Shown: positions 46,120 through 54,868 of the stretch, in pieces
How the letters are laid out: each line of letters starts with the position of its first letter
Numbering within the stretch: position 1 is the first letter of the stretch
Origin: Nostoc punctiforme NIES-2108
GTDB taxonomy: Bacteria; Cyanobacteriota; Cyanobacteriia; Cyanobacteriales; Nostocaceae
Reading direction: 5' to 3'
Length of the DNA stretch: 64,000 nt
Assembly (NCBI GenBank): GCA_003326195.1
Contig: LXQE01000147.1
Coordinates: 186,001-250,000 of the forward strand
Notes under the pieces: model-generated
Database searches by the model: none
What the model was told of the DNA's origin: nothing
The model's input: only the letters and a program-made list of their open reading frames with translations
Translations under genes and position numbers: made by a program

Positions 46120-46620
46120 TTAGATCCGAGAGTCGCGAAAACGAAGTCTGAGTAATCGTAGCCAGCGTAACCAAATTTGTGCAGGCTGTTCAAAGAAGGT
46201 GAAAATATCGCCGAAACCTAAATTAGTTTTGTGATGATGTAACCAGTGTCTCTCAGGAGTGGTAATAAATAGAATTTGACATAAAATATTTACAGGCTTT
46301 GGAGTTTGCCAACCCAGTACACTTATGTGTCTCCACCATACATGAAACTGACCAAGCAGTAATCCAGAGATAACGCCAATGGGAGAGAAAGACCACAAAA
46401 CTACTGCTATAAGTACATAAGGTAAAGCTCCCAAGATACCATCCAAAAGAACTTGGGGATTAAAAGTCAAAATAGCGTAGTGGCGGAAGTCTTTCTTCCA
46501 GGAGTGGTGCGTTTTTAAATGAAGGCTACCAAAAACGTGCTCGGGTACGTGGTAAAAGAATGTAGATAGAAAATCACCAAAAAACAGTAATAACCAAGCA
46601 ACAGCGATAGCCTCAAGCAT
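46120..46620 (-). CDS. Fatty acid hydroxylase/sterol desaturase family protein
   Basis: This 166-residue membrane protein has hydrophobic segments and the histidine clusters of di-iron hydroxylases: FYHVPEHVFGSLHLKTHHSWKKDFRH, FHVWWRHIS and ERHWLHHHKTN. The order and spacing fit the superfamily. It is short for the family (usually 200-300 residues), lacking the first membrane helices. Substrates could be carotenoids, fatty acids or hopanoids; the sequence does not decide. Confidence 0.85.
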   Translation of the reverse strand: MLEAIAVAWLLLFFGDFLSTFFYHVPEHVFGSLHLKTHHSWKKDFRHYAILTFNPQVLLDGILGALPYVLIAVVLWSFSPIGVISGLLLGQFHVWWRHISVLGWQTPKPVNILCQILFITTPERHWLHHHKTNLGFGDIFTFFEQPAQIWLRWLRLLRLRFRDSRI

Positions 46621-47824
46621 TTGTACTCCTCAAGAATAGTTAAGAAAACTCCACAGAAAATATGCAAATGTCATGCGGTGGACGTAGACACCTATTTTTC
46701 CGCTATTCAAGCAGCATCTGTGCGTCTCATGTGTCTACGCTCCAGGTAATTTGGCTCAGAGTATAATGGCACGAAGAAAAGATACAGCCCTTGCTCTGAC
46801 TGGAACAAGCCTCTAGGCTGGGAACCCATTCTGGAAGGGCTGCCGCCTCTAGTAGCTTGAATTGAGGCAGAGCCTCTTTTAAGTACATTCCCAGCCTCCA
46901 GCTGGGAACAAGACGACACAAGCCTTTGGGCTTTTCTTAGTGCCATTTGGCTCAGAGTATATGTAATTGGGTCAGTTGCAGTTTCTATGAATCTCCGATC
47001 CTTAATGCACTAATCAGCAACTCGTAAGAACCTCCAATTTGACTTTTAGCTCTGGGTTAATGGTATCAATACATCTAAAACCCGATAGGAGTGCAGTATT
47101 TTGCCATAGTTACTACACAATCTTCTTACTAAGGCATACAGCGTAAGCAAAGGTTGAGTTAAACTTAGTACAAATTTAGGTTAAGGCTTTCTGCAATATT
47201 GTTAATTCTAAATTTATTGCAATTAAGCTTCAATTATGACTCGAATTAGAAGCATATAAATAGATATTCTGCCAATATTCATTGAGTTATTGAGGTGAAT
47301 CAAGCAGGTTTATATTTTAATTTAAATGCTGTAAAATTTGGATAATCTAGAATTAACTAGATGCCATAAATATTTTTCTGTAAATCGAGTAATAATATCG
47401 CTATCAACCTGCACTTTCAATGATGAATATTGAAAAGACAGGGATACTTTTATAATTTATCTTTATTTGCCAAGTGCGTTTGAATTCGCTGACTCTAGAC
47501 TATTAGCTCGCTCTTGTTGTAGACACTAGTGACTTTATGTGTCACCTTTGTCCTGTGGTTGCTGCTGCGCATAGCGAACGAGTAGGCATGAGACTATAGC
47601 CTAAGCTAAAAGGTATAAAAAATTAAATGATAGAGTAACAAATATTGATTCTTCCTTTATCATTTATAGACAAGTTAGTAAATCAGTAAAGCACACCTGC
47701 AATATTTATTTACAACGTGTCCTATTTAAAGGATATCTCAGTTTATCCAAAATTTAGGTTACTTTCCATCTGGAAGGTAAAATCAGGATTTGAAGTTATG
47801 ATTACACGATTTATCTGTTTCAGT
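46621..47824. other. Gene-poor region
   Basis: About 1.2 kb of AT-rich DNA without a credible gene. A repeat-bounded unit lies at 46749-46961. Confidence 0.6.
46749..46961. repeat. Repeat-bounded unit with GAGGCAGAGCCTC-type hairpins
   Basis: ATTTGGCTCAGAGTATA occurs at 46749-46765 and again, same orientation, at 46945-46961. Between them are several small hairpins (GAGGCAGAGCCTC, CAGCCTCCAGCTGGG, CCTCTAGGCTGGGAAC) of a dispersed repeat type. The open frame across it is not a believable protein. Confidence 0.55.
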
Positions 47825-47971
47825 ATGAACAAAAAATGGGCGGTCAAGCGAATCACTATAAACCTGGCATCAAATGAAGCCAAAAACCTTGAAAAATATT
47901 GTGAACAGACAGGCAGGCCAGCAACAGATGTAATTAGAGAACTCATTCGAGCCTTGCCACTGACGAAATAA
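47825..47971 (+). CDS. Small ribbon-helix-helix protein
   Basis: The 48-residue protein reads MNKKWAVKRITINLASNEAKNLEKYCEQTGR ... DVIRELIRALP: a basic beta strand and two helices as in CopG/Arc-type DNA-binding dimers. The start is set by comparison with its paralogue at 48466-48645, which also begins MNK. ATG 47798 (AGGAT upstream) would add nine residues. No toxin gene is adjacent, so an antitoxin role is unsupported. Confidence 0.65.
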   Translation: MNKKWAVKRITINLASNEAKNLEKYCEQTGRPATDVIRELIRALPLTK

Positions 47972-48332
47972 AAGTAGATTTGCGAACAATTTTAGCTTGG
48001 TTGATTTTCAAGATATAAGCATTAGAATTTGGTTTAATTGGAGGTCTGAAATTAAGAGGTAGTAATTTTTTGATGTGATTGAGAGGATATAAAAATTTAG
48101 TTTCAGGCGTGCTGCGCCCATTTACGACGAGCGCAGCGCGCCGAAAAGAAGATGCATGATCGCTATTATTGAGTTTCACAATGAAGAGTGAGAGAATATT
48201 TTTTGGTTCGATGACTATCCTTATTCTGTCGTCACCTTCGTCAGAAAATAATCTCTAACCCATATTGTTTAAAATTTTTACAACAAACAACAGCATTGAG
48301 GTAACAAATATACAGCCGTGAGGAGCTAATCT
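47972..48332. other. Spacer between the inverted RHH genes
   Basis: 361 bp. A GC-rich repeat of the CGTGCTGCGCCC ... GAGCGCAGCGCGCCG type lies at about 48107-48144. No gene seen. Confidence 0.55.
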
Positions 48333-48485
48333 ATGATTACTGCTCCTGCAACTACTCATGTCAGAGTAAAATTAAAAACCTTTGTCCAAATCTGCAACAC
48401 CTTCTACTTCAGCGATGACTTTTCTGGACTGGGGCTTTTCAGGCTTGGTGTCAACGTTCAGCAGTTCAAGGCAAAGCTTGAATGA
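48333..48485 (+). CDS. Possible 50-residue protein
   Basis: An ATG at 48333 is preceded by GAGGAG seven bases upstream, one of the best ribosome sites in this region. The product begins MITAPATTHVRVKLKTFVQI and ends in VNVQQFKAKLE; it matches nothing that I recognise and may be the tail or head of a broken gene. It overlaps the 3' end of the opposing RHH gene by 20 bp. Confidence 0.35.
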   Translation: MITAPATTHVRVKLKTFVQICNTFYFSDDFSGLGLFRLGVNVQQFKAKLE

Positions 48486-48645
48486 GTTCTCGAATCACGT
48501 CTAATGGTAGTCTGCCTGTCTGTTCACAATACTTTTCAAGGTTTTGGGCTTCATCTGATGTCAAGGTGATAGTGATTCGCTTAAGCGCTCTTTTTTTACT
48601 AGAGGTTGTCAAACGGGGAAATTTAAGTACAGCAGTTTTATTCAT
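48466..48645 (-). CDS. Small ribbon-helix-helix protein, paralogue
   Basis: The 59-residue protein (MNKTAVLKFPRL ... RALKRITITLTSDEAQNLEKYCEQTGRLPLDVIRELIQALP) is a close paralogue of the gene at 47825-47971, in inverted orientation. The longer frame to 48699 is not used because the shared MNK start fits better. Strand-helix-helix layout indicates a CopG-like DNA-binding dimer. No toxin-like partner is seen. Confidence 0.65.
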   Translation of the reverse strand: MNKTAVLKFPRLTTSSKKRALKRITITLTSDEAQNLEKYCEQTGRLPLDVIRELIQALP

Positions 48646-49085
48646 TGATTGATAAGCTAGATATATACAAACTTTCCTTAACAAGATTGCCAATTCCAAG
48701 CTGTCTTTACCAGTGAAAATCGAGATTTTGAGATTGAACTTAAGCTTTACGCCCCGAAAATATTACGGAAAAATACGAGGTATTAAATAACTATTACCAT
48801 ACGTAATAAATCTGCTATCACCAAATGTAAGAAGCTTTCGGCTGAAGAGATGATGTCAGCAATGCCCTACAGACCAGATAGTCTGTTGAGCAAGCGGTGT
48901 TGAATTAACGAGATGAGTAGATGCCAAAGGTGGTTTTTATCAGTGAATATTTTGCTAATATACCTGTTTTAAATCCTCTGCAAAATGAAATTATTCGATT
49001 GTTATGGCTATTACCCCATATCTATAGCAACCTAGTAGATAATTCCTTTTAGTAAAAAGTGATTAAACGAATAGTGGGTTAATAC
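48646..49085. other. Intergenic region upstream of STAND gene
   Basis: 440 bp of AT-rich DNA with no gene or clear regulatory site that I can support. Confidence 0.55.
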
Positions 49086-52000
49086 ATGACTTTACAGAAT
49101 TGGAGACGTAAGCGTGGCGTTGCACTTACTACCAAGGGGTTACAAAAAATTAAGGAAGCAAAGCATCAGTCAGAAGCAAAGGAAAATTTTGGAAATAGAT
49201 ACACTCTTGAAGAAATGAGTGTACGTTCTGGTTTATATTCCGCTACCATCTCGAAAGTATTGAATCGGGAAGGAGGAGTTGATAAACAGACTATTGAGAA
49301 GCTTTTTTCAGTTTTTAACATAAAAATAGATAAAAGTGACTATTCAAGCTCAAATACTCGTTTAGATTGGGGAGAGGCTATCTTTAACTCTGCTTTTTAT
49401 GGACGTATAGAAGAACTGATTACACTAGAGCAATGGATTCTCAATGAGCACTGCCAATTGGTTGCACTATTGGGAATAGGAGGTATTGGCAAAACAGCAC
49501 TGTCTGTAAAGTTTGCTCAAAAAATTCAGGACAACTTTGAGTATGTGATCTGGCGATCGCTACGAGAAGCACCGCCTGTTAAAATTATTCTAGGTAACTT
49601 AATCCAATTTATATCTGATGAACAAGAAACAGAAAGTAACTTACCAGAAAGCTTGAGCGATCGCGTATCGCGACTACTCTATTATTTACAAAATAATCGC
49701 TGTTTAGTGATCCTTGATAATGCAGAATCAATTCTCCGCAGTGGTAGCCGCGCCGGACTTTATCGAGAAGGATATGAGGAATATGGTGAGCTTTTAAGAC
49801 GGGTGGGAGAAGCAACTCACCAAAGCTGCTTAGTGTTGACTAGTCGTGAAAAACCGAAAGAAGTGGCATTGCTAGAAGGACAAGCACTAGCTGTTCGCTC
49901 ATTAGCACTGAGTGGCTTAAAGGTGGCGGAAGGGCAAGAAATCTTAAAACTCAAGGGGCTATCGGCGGCTGAGGATGAATGGAAAGTAATGATTGAACGC
50001 TATGCAGGCAATCCATTAGCCTTGAAGATAGTTGCCACAACCATTCAAGATATTTTTGATGGTAATGTCACTGAATTTTTACAACAATACACGTCTGTTT
50101 TTGGCGACATTCGTGATGTTTTAGAGCAGCAATTTGAGCGCTTGTCAGATTTAGAAAAGGATATCATGTACTGGCTAGCGATTAATCGTGAGTCAGTTAC
50201 ACTGTCAGAATTGCGAGATGATATTATATCACCAGTACCACCAGCAAAATTACTTGAGGCTCTGGAATCTTTAGGAAGGCGATCGCTAATCGAAAAGGCT
50301 ACGCCTACGCTCCTTGAAAAAACTGGATCACTTTTTACCCTCCAGCCTGTGGTCATGGAGTATGTGACTAGTAGCTTGATAGAACTTGTCTGTGAGGAGA
50401 TTGTCACTCAGAATATTGATTTATTCACGAGCAAAGCTTTGATAAAAGCGACAGCAAAAGAATATGTTAGGGATACTCAAATTCGCCTTATCATCAAACC
50501 AGTTATAAATGGGCTACTTACTGCCTTTAGAAGTAAAAAAAACCTAGAAAATCACTTAGCTCAAATTTTAGCAACCCTACGAGATATATCCCCTTTAGAA
50601 CAAAGTTATACGACAGGAAATGTCTTTAACCTACTTTGTGATTTAGAAACTGATCTGGGCGGTTATGATTTTTCTTATCTAACTATTTGGCAAGCCGACT
50701 TGCAAAACGTCAAGTTATATAATGCAAATTTCGCTCACGCCCATCTAGTTAAGTGCGTTTTTGTTGAAACCTTTGGTGGTATTTTTTCAGTAGCCTTCAG
50801 CCCTAATGGTAAACTTTTAGCTACTGGTGATACCAATGGAGAAATTCGCTTGTACGAAGTTGCAAATAGTCAGCAACTTCTGACTTGTAAGGGTCATGCT
50901 GGCTGGGTTTGGTCAGCCTCCTTTAGTCCCGACGGTCAAGTTCTTGCTAGTGGTAGTAATGACCAAACAATAAAGCTGTGGGATACCAATAATGGTCAGT
51001 GTATCAAAACTTTAGAGGGTCATAGTGGTGGGGTTCGTTCAGTCACTTTTAGTCCCGACAGTCAGGTTCTTGCTAGTGGCAGTGATGACCAAACAGTTAA
51101 GCTATGGAATATTACTACAGGCAAATGTCTAAAAACCTTACAAGAAGTTGGTTGTAGTGTATGGTCTGTTGCCTTCAATCCAAAAAATTACATCTTGGCA
51201 AGTGGAAATGATGACTATACAGTAAGGCTGTGGGATATTAACAGCAGTTCATGTATTCACACCTTAGAGGGTCACACTCAGAGGGTATACTCAGTCACTT
51301 TCAGCCCTGACGGTAATACACTAGCTAGTGGGAGCCATGACCAAACAGTGAAACTTTGGAATTTAAGTACTGCTAAATGTTTTACAACTTTGCAGGGGCA
51401 TACTGACTTAGTACATTCAGTTACTTTCAGTGTAGATGGTAATGCTCTTGTTAGTTGCGGTGATGACCAAACAGTTAAGGTATGGGATTTCGCTACTGGT
51501 GAATGCCTTAAAACTTTACAAGGACATAGAAGTAGGGTCTGGTCTTTGGCAATATGTATAAATCAAAACATTTGTGCCAGTAGCAGTGATGACCAAACGG
51601 TAAAGTTATGGAATATCAGCACTGGTAGATGTATTAAAACTTTGCAGAGTTTCAACAATGGGATATGGTCAGTTGTTGTCAGCCCAGACGGTAAGATTAT
51701 TGCTAGTGGTAGTTATGACCAAACAGTGACACTGTGGGATGTTACAACTGGTAAGTGTGTAAAAACTTTAAGGGGGCATACTAATCGAGTTACATCAGTC
51801 ACTTTCAGTGCCGATAATCATTTTATTGTCAGTGGCAGCGAAGACCGAACCTTAAGGTTATGGGATCTTAAGGCTGGTAAGTGTCTAAAAATTTTGAGGG
51901 GACATACTAATCGAGTTACATCAGTCACTTTCAGTGCTAATAGTCATTTTATTGCCAGTGGTAGCGATGACCAAACAGTAATGGTCTGGGATGTTGGCAC

Positions 52001-52628
52001 TGGTCAATGTCTTAATACTCTACGAGAACATAGTGGTAGAACATGGTCAGTCACCTTCAGTCCTAACAGTCATATATTAGCCAGTGGGAGTCATGACCGA
52101 ACAGTGAAACTCTGGGATGTTCACACTGGTAGATGCCTTCAGACTCTGCAAGGTCATACTGACTGGATATATTCAGTCACCTTCAGTGCGGATGGTTCCA
52201 CTCTAGCTAGCGGTAGCGGAGACCAAACTATAAAACTGTGGGATGTCAGCACTGGTGGCTGCCTTAGAACTTTGCAAGGGCATACTAATAGCGTATACTC
52301 AGTAGCTTTGAGTGCAGATGGTTGCATACTAGCTAGTGGTAGTGGCGACCAAACAGTGAAGCTTTGGGATGTTGACACAGGTAGCTGCTTAAGGACTTTA
52401 TCTGGACATACTAGATGGATTTGGTCAGTTGGTTTTAGTCCCGATGGTCAAACTGTGGTCAGTTGCAGTGAAGATGAGACAATTAAAGTTTGGGATCTAG
52501 AAACAGGTGAATGCTTGAAAACTTTGAGAAGCAAAAGCCCTTATGAGGGAATGAATATCACTAGCATAACTGGGTTAACTGAGTCTCAGAAGGATACTTT
52601 AAAAGCTTTAGGAGCAGTTGAGTATTAA
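49086..52628 (+). CDS. HTH-NB-ARC-WD40 STAND NTPase
   Basis: The 1180-residue protein has a helix-turn-helix (about 39-80, YTLEEMSVRSGLYSATISKVLNREGG), an NB-ARC switch domain with Walker A GIGGIGKTA (130-138), Walker B LVILDN (207-212) and GNPLAL (308-313), a helical linker, a short pentapeptide-like stretch (ADLQNVKLYNANFAHAHL) and 14 WD40 repeats of 42 residues (about 560-1145), enough for two seven-bladed propellers. It ends YEGMNITSITGLTESQKDTL, a tail common to cyanobacterial WD40 proteins. STAND proteins oligomerise when the repeat sensor binds its signal; signalling or antiphage defence are the usual roles. Confidence 0.93.
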   Translation: MTLQNWRRKRGVALTTKGLQKIKEAKHQSEAKENFGNRYTLEEMSVRSGLYSATISKVLNREGGVDKQTIEKLFSVFNIKIDKSDYSSSNTRLDWGEAIFNSAFYGRIEELITLEQWILNEHCQLVALLGIGGIGKTALSVKFAQKIQDNFEYVIWRSLREAPPVKIILGNLIQFISDEQETESNLPESLSDRVSRLLYYLQNNRCLVILDNAESILRSGSRAGLYREGYEEYGELLRRVGEATHQSCLVLTSREKPKEVALLEGQALAVRSLALSGLKVAEGQEILKLKGLSAAEDEWKVMIERYAGNPLALKIVATTIQDIFDGNVTEFLQQYTSVFGDIRDVLEQQFERLSDLEKDIMYWLAINRESVTLSELRDDIISPVPPAKLLEALESLGRRSLIEKATPTLLEKTGSLFTLQPVVMEYVTSSLIELVCEEIVTQNIDLFTSKALIKATAKEYVRDTQIRLIIKPVINGLLTAFRSKKNLENHLAQILATLRDISPLEQSYTTGNVFNLLCDLETDLGGYDFSYLTIWQADLQNVKLYNANFAHAHLVKCVFVETFGGIFSVAFSPNGKLLATGDTNGEIRLYEVANSQQLLTCKGHAGWVWSASFSPDGQVLASGSNDQTIKLWDTNNGQCIKTLEGHSGGVRSVTFSPDSQVLASGSDDQTVKLWNITTGKCLKTLQEVGCSVWSVAFNPKNYILASGNDDYTVRLWDINSSSCIHTLEGHTQRVYSVTFSPDGNTLASGSHDQTVKLWNLSTAKCFTTLQGHTDLVHSVTFSVDGNALVSCGDDQTVKVWDFATGECLKTLQGHRSRVWSLAICINQNICASSSDDQTVKLWNISTGRCIKTLQSFNNGIWSVVVSPDGKIIASGSYDQTVTLWDVTTGKCVKTLRGHTNRVTSVTFSADNHFIVSGSEDRTLRLWDLKAGKCLKILRGHTNRVTSVTFSANSHFIASGSDDQTVMVWDVGTGQCLNTLREHSGRTWSVTFSPNSHILASGSHDRTVKLWDVHTGRCLQTLQGHTDWIYSVTFSADGSTLASGSGDQTIKLWDVSTGGCLRTLQGHTNSVYSVALSADGCILASGSGDQTVKLWDVDTGSCLRTLSGHTRWIWSVGFSPDGQTVVSCSEDETIKVWDLETGECLKTLRSKSPYEGMNITSITGLTESQKDTLKALGAVEY

Positions 52629-52733
52629 TTAGACATCTCCAGAAATTAAATACGCGTTACCCAGAACCCTTGTAGAGATGTAGCACTGCTACGTCAAAAC
52701 AATTCTTTTTCACTCCTAGCGTCTGACTCGCTA

Positions 52734-53708
52734 TCAGTTAGGGATTTTGCGTTTCAGTAGCGAAACTGCACCTACAACGCTGTATGCTAATATCCCTAAT
52801 CCAGCAGATGGTTCAGGCACTGGCTCAAGTGCTGAGAATGCTAATTCTCCAATTAGTTTATGAGTAGTAGTTGTAGGATGAACTTCGTCCCAAAACAAAA
52901 ATTTTTCAGGGTTACATAAAACTTGTTGTGTGGGAACATCTATGGGGACTACTGATAAGTCTTTGCTAATACAAGAGTTGGTCAAGTTTGTAAAACCGAA
53001 TTCATCTGGAGTAGCAATAATCCTATCAAATAGGAAATTAACATTTAGTTCTATAATGTTGATATCGGGACTTAATTGTTGCCTTAAAGATTTGAGTGTC
53101 GTGTCTAAGCTAGAGTTATGTGTGCTACTGAATGTGTTGAATAAGTTGGAACGTTGACTATCGAAATTTGCAAAAGGCAATTTTCCCAAATCTGGCAAGT
53201 TGACCACCATGATATCTCTAGCGCCATCAGCAACAAGGGATGTCAACTCTGCTGATAAATTTCCCACTGTATTGTTAGGGTTGGGATCACCAGCGAAAAA
53301 GTAACTTAGGTAGTCATTAGTACCAGCCCAAATAATATATAGAGCATTAGGATCAGCAGTTTGTAGTGATACAAAGTTATTTATCTGTTGCTGTAATCCT
53401 GGTAAACTTGGTAAACCAATATTCTCAGGTCCGGTCGTAGCACCACCAAAAGCAAAGTTATTTTTCAGATTTAATGTTAATCCTAGATCAGAGGCAAGAT
53501 AATCAACCCAAATTGGACCATTAGAAAAACGCCCATTAGAGTAGGTTGGACTTGGAGGAATGATTCCGTTAGTGGCATTAAATACATTACCAGTATCAGA
53601 AAAGCTGTCTCCAAAAACGTAAATGTTGTCATAATCTTTTGCTAATACTTGGAGTGGAAATATCAAAGATAACAGCAAAAATCCTGTTGTTATAATTTGT
53701 CTTTGCAC
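52734..53708 (-). CDS. Secreted SGNH/GDSL hydrolase with PEP-CTERM anchor
   Basis: A 324-residue lipase/esterase-like protein. Residues 1-23 are a signal peptide. SGNH blocks are visible: FGDSFSDTGN (nucleophile Ser), FGGATTG, WAGTNDYL and WDEVHPTTTTH with the Asp/His pair. The C-terminus VPEPSAGLGILAYSVVG plus a KRK tail is a PEP-CTERM sorting signal, so the protein is probably processed by an exosortase and released or surface-attached. The natural ester is unknown. Confidence 0.92.
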   Translation of the reverse strand: MQRQIITTGFLLLSLIFPLQVLAKDYDNIYVFGDSFSDTGNVFNATNGIIPPSPTYSNGRFSNGPIWVDYLASDLGLTLNLKNNFAFGGATTGPENIGLPSLPGLQQQINNFVSLQTADPNALYIIWAGTNDYLSYFFAGDPNPNNTVGNLSAELTSLVADGARDIMVVNLPDLGKLPFANFDSQRSNLFNTFSSTHNSSLDTTLKSLRQQLSPDINIIELNVNFLFDRIIATPDEFGFTNLTNSCISKDLSVVPIDVPTQQVLCNPEKFLFWDEVHPTTTTHKLIGELAFSALEPVPEPSAGLGILAYSVVGAVSLLKRKIPN

Positions 53709-53749
53709 AGCTAATTCCTTAATCTAATTTCAACCTTGTAAAGATGTCC

Positions 53750-54868
53750 TTAAAAAGAAACTTCGCTCCAATGTTTAGAGCTTTCAAGAGGGTCAGGACT
53801 TAGCGCTACATTGCCCCAGCGCATCACGTTCGCAGAAATAGCACCGGCTGCACCGAAGCCATAGACGAGAACTAGGTCATTTTCGCGAATCTTGCCCAAT
53901 TTTGCTGCATAGTACATATTGACGACAGTAAGTACTGGCCCAATGTTTGCATATTGAGAATAGAGATCGATTGTCCGTTCTGGGTCAATGCCCAGTACGC
54001 GCGTGCAGAAGCTGGCAAACCAAGCTGTAGATGTATTGAAAATAAAAAAGTCGATTTGCTCGAGTGTCACACCGGCTGCGGCGACCGCACCCTCACAGCA
54101 TGTACGGAGAAACCCCACGGCGGTTTCGCGAGTCACCTTGTTGGCTTCCTTACATAGCTTCATGCGAAGCTGTGGATTACCTTGCGCGTCCGTCGTAAGT
54201 TTAGGAAAAACTACATTACACAACTCACCGGCATGAATGGTCTTTGTGCCAAGGATTCCCTGATTCGATTCTAATGAACCAACTACGCAAGCTCCGGCAC
54301 CATCACTGAGGAACCATGACATGGTGTCATCCTCGTCGAAAAAGCGAGAGTATGTGCATGAGATAACTACCAACACGTTGCGGTACTCTCCTGCTCGTAC
54401 TAAGGCACAGGCGGTTTGAAGCGCAATAGGAGTACTGCCGCATGTTGCATCAAGATTCCATGCAGCACCCCCTAGACTAAGTTTACGGGCAAGGAAAGCT
54501 GCATCGCCCAGCCCGATTTGTTCGGGCCATACAGAAGCGACAATCATTAGATCAACATCTTTGGGAGAAAGCCTAGCGGCTTCGAGGGCATCCCTTACAG
54601 CCCGCTCCTCTAAAGTCAGTGATGACTCGCCAGTACCAAGTACCCATCGATCAACAGTACCACGAAATGGGTCTGACAGATATGGCATCATTTCTAAGTC
54701 AAACTCGTTGCTTGGGGTAGAGCCTGCGAGCGAAAACATCCTCGCCAAACTTTTTTGCTCTGCCTGAGCAATCAAGTCAGGGTATTTTTGTCTATAGTAA
54801 TCATTAGTACGTCTAATGCTGGGAAAGCTCACTGCGATCGCTCGAATACCTACTGGGTAATTCGCCAT
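53750..54868 (-). CDS. KAS III-like (thiolase fold) enzyme with altered active site
   Basis: The 372-residue protein has the thiolase fold with active-site cysteine C143 in LDATCGSTPIALQTA and a conserved asparagine (N308). Where FabH has the catalytic histidine in its HQAN motif, this protein has FNTST (N278), so normal decarboxylating condensation is doubtful; acyl transfer to another acceptor is more likely, as in CerJ-type proteins. Its ATG lies inside the upstream ThDP-enzyme gene (56-bp overlap), so both act in one pathway, whose product is not known. Confidence 0.85.
   Translation of the reverse strand: MANYPVGIRAIAVSFPSIRRTNDYYRQKYPDLIAQAEQKSLARMFSLAGSTPSNEFDLEMMPYLSDPFRGTVDRWVLGTGESSLTLEERAVRDALEAARLSPKDVDLMIVASVWPEQIGLGDAAFLARKLSLGGAAWNLDATCGSTPIALQTACALVRAGEYRNVLVVISCTYSRFFDEDDTMSWFLSDGAGACVVGSLESNQGILGTKTIHAGELCNVVFPKLTTDAQGNPQLRMKLCKEANKVTRETAVGFLRTCCEGAVAAAGVTLEQIDFFIFNTSTAWFASFCTRVLGIDPERTIDLYSQYANIGPVLTVVNMYYAAKLGKIRENDLVLVYGFGAAGAISANVMRWGNVALSPDPLESSKHWSEVSF

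Noticed and set aside
46707..46946. 79-codon minus-strand frame
   Set aside because: Wholly within repeat hairpins; basic, low-complexity product.
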